From: a bacterium
GTDB taxonomy: Bacteria; Planctomycetota; Planctomycetia; Pirellulales; Pirellulaceae
Reading direction: 5' to 3'
Assembly (NCBI GenBank): GCA_030432015.1
Contig: JAUIHJ010000448.1
Coordinates: 1 to 6,986, forward strand
Length of the DNA: 6,986 bases
In this document: one piece after another, positions 5,855 through 6,986 of the stretch
How the letters are laid out: each line of letters starts with the position of its first letter
Position numbering within the stretch: the first letter of the stretch is position 1
The notes under the pieces: model-generated
Database searches by the model: none
What the model was told of the DNA's origin: nothing
The model's input: only the letters and a program-made list of their open reading frames with translations
Translations under genes and position numbers: made by a program

Positions 5855-6986
5855 TCAGCAGCCCTTGCAACCGTGCGACTTACCGCCACAACTGGGCACG
5901 GGGCAGCACACTGTCACCGGGACTTGCTTGCAGACCGTCCGCGGCACACACCGGGTGACCGTGTAGGGAACCTGCGTCGCGACGCAGCGAGGAACTCGAA
6001 TCGTCTTTTGATAATGAACAGGCTTGCAAACGGTGTACGGCACCTGTTTGGTCACCACTTGCTTGTCATAACTGCAGACCGTGTACGGGACCTGCTTAGT
6101 GACGCACTCGCTCACCATTCGGCACACCCGGTAGGTGCACGTCTTGGTGACTTTCTCGGGCACCATGTGGCACACCTTGTAGGTTTGCGTCTTGGTGACC
6201 TTTTCCGGAACCATGTGGCACCGCTTGTACGTTACCGTCTTGACCTGCTTCTCAGGCACCATTCGGCAAACCTTGTACGAGCAAGTCTTGACGACATTCT
6301 CACGAACCATGTGGCATTTGCGATAGGTGACCGTCTTCACGCACTGCTCGGGGACCATGCGGCAAACCCGATAGGTGCACGTCTTGGTTTTGGGTTCGCA
6401 AATGTAACGGCACGTCGTGTAGGGCACTTGCTCCGACACCGTTTCACGCTCGTAACGAACGCAGTTAATCGTCTTGGTCGACACCTCAGGAATCCACGTC
6501 TTCTTGCAGATCGTCCGCGGCGGGCACTGCACTTCGACCAGGCGTGATTCGCCGGGCACATAGACGCAGCGGCACAGGCAAGGATCCCATGTCCAGCAGC
6601 CAGGCTCCTGGACGCACTTCTGCACGACCGGGCCAGGGCACTCGATGACTTCGGTGTTCCAACGTCCCGAGCAGACCTGGACTTCCTTGGTGTAGTGAAT
6701 TGGCTTGCAGATCGTGCGGCAAACCGTCCGGTAGCACGTCTCGTAGACCGGCTTGCGAACCGTGTAGCAAACGGTGCGGGTCTTGGTTTCCCAAACCGGC
6801 TTGCAGACGGTGTAGCAGATGTCCTTGGTGCACGTTTCCCAGACCGGCTTGCAAACCGTATAGCAAACGTCCTTGGTTCGCGTCTCCCAAACCGGCTTGC
6901 AGACCGTGTAGCAGATGTCCTTGGTGTACGTCTGCCAGACGGGGCGGCAGACCGTGTAACAAACGTCCTTGGTCCGCGTTTCCCAG
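5855..6986 (-). CDS. YTV-repeat Cys-rich planctomycete protein, 5'-truncated by window edge
   Basis: The frame is open from the right edge (first full codon 6985-6983) to the TGA at 5857-5855, giving 376 visible residues. A GTG at 6625 is only an internal Val codon. The protein is built of 16-residue repeats in two families separated by a spacer: WETxTKDxCYTVCKPV-like units (visible residues 1-96), a Cys-rich non-repeat spacer (97-194, including CWTWDPCLCRC), and VPEKxxKTxTYKxCxM-like units (195-322), the last two becoming VTKQVPYTVC. It ends in a Cys/Gly-rich tail, CCPVPSCGGKSHGCKGC. About 46 of 376 residues are Cys, so dense disulfide bonding or metal binding is likely. The YTV/PYTV motif and Cys-rich repeats match the planctomycete-restricted YTV family, which has been associated with the proteinaceous cell envelope; a structural envelope role is therefore inferred. 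The signal peptide, if any, is outside the window. Confidence 0.88.
   Translation of the reverse strand, partial: WETRTKDVCYTVCRPVWQTYTKDICYTVCKPVWETRTKDVCYTVCKPVWETCTKDICYTVCKPVWETKTRTVCYTVRKPVYETCYRTVCRTICKPIHYTKEVQVCSGRWNTEVIECPGPVVQKCVQEPGCWTWDPCLCRCVYVPGESRLVEVQCPPRTICKKTWIPEVSTKTINCVRYERETVSEQVPYTTCRYICEPKTKTCTYRVCRMVPEQCVKTVTYRKCHMVRENVVKTCSYKVCRMVPEKQVKTVTYKRCHMVPEKVTKTQTYKVCHMVPEKVTKTCTYRVCRMVSECVTKQVPYTVCSYDKQVVTKQVPYTVCKPVHYQKTIRVPRCVATQVPYTVTRCVPRTVCKQVPVTVCCPVPSCGGKSHGCKGC
6020..6403 (-). repeat. Coding tandem repeat, 48 bp x 8 (type B units of the YTV protein)
   Basis: Eight consecutive 16-residue units, each 48 bp with no indels. The core is VPEKVTKTCTYRVCRM, with CRM and CHM endings partly alternating, so a 32-residue super-repeat is visible in the middle. 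The last two units (6020-6115) diverge to VTKQVPYTVC, the motif that gives the family its name. Protein similarity between units exceeds their DNA identity, which suggests old duplications kept by selection. Confidence 0.85.
6698..6985 (-). repeat. Coding tandem repeat, 48 bp x 6 or more (type A units of the YTV protein)
   Basis: Six 16-residue units run in register to the window edge. The first four follow WETRTKDVCYTVCKPV closely. The fifth (WETKTRTVCYTVRKPV) loses one Cys and the sixth (YETCYRTVCRTICKPI) is degenerate, marking the downstream end of the array. The array almost certainly continues beyond 6986, since the edge falls at the start of a well-conserved unit. Confidence 0.85.

Noticed and set aside
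5717..6547. 276-codon open frame on the plus strand opposite the YTV gene
   Set aside because: It is a shadow: 48-bp repeats are a multiple of three and low in antisense stops, so other frames stay open. Its His/Leu/Arg-rich periodic translation mirrors the YTV repeats.
6623..6625. GTG as start of the YTV gene
   Set aside because: The same frame continues to the right edge through six well-formed repeat units, so this is an internal Val codon.
6020..6985. CRISPR-like regular repetition
   Set aside because: The 48-bp period is entirely coding, has no unique spacers, and conservation follows the protein more than the DNA.

Overview
The window looks like chromosomal DNA from a planctomycete, probably of the Pirellulales/Rhodopirellula type. 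I infer this from the gene families, because no marker gene is present. It holds a DUF1501 protein, a Tat-exported Gfo/Idh/MocA oxidoreductase, a DUF1080 (3-keto-disaccharide hydrolase-like) protein, an SHD1-domain protein and a cysteine-rich YTV-repeat protein. This combination is typical of Planctomycetota. Coding DNA is moderately GC-rich, genes are widely spaced, and all five products appear to be exported or at least surface/periplasm-directed.

Layout. (1) 1-1322, plus strand: a DUF1501 protein whose start lies left of the window. (2) 1323-1819: about 500 bases with no convincing gene, holding a degenerate tandem repeat of about 40 bp. (3) 4000 down to 1820, minus strand: a two-gene unit, the DUF1080 protein (3176-4000) followed after 48 bp by the Gfo/Idh/MocA oxidoreductase (1820-3127). 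A heptanucleotide microsatellite fills most of the gap and supplies the stop codon of the first gene. (4) 4001-4269: a divergent intergenic region with a perfect 15-bp inverted repeat. (5) 4270-5727, plus strand: a secreted protein with a C-terminal SHD1 domain and two NPF motifs. (6) 5728-5854: a convergent junction with a strong 14-bp-stem hairpin and a second small hairpin. (7) 5855-6986, minus strand: a YTV-type protein made of 16-residue Cys-rich repeats, whose start lies right of the window.

Functional reading. The DUF1080/Gfo pair is the most plausible functional unit. A Tat-exported sugar dehydrogenase next to a keto-sugar hydrolase/lyase fold suggests extracytoplasmic 3-keto-glycoside chemistry, but the substrate cannot be read from the sequence. 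The YTV protein is probably a structural or cell-envelope component. The SHD1 protein has no assignable role. I see no RNA genes, CRISPR array, insertion sequence or phage genes. Both edge genes are cut by the window and are not truly short: their frames stay open to the first and last base.
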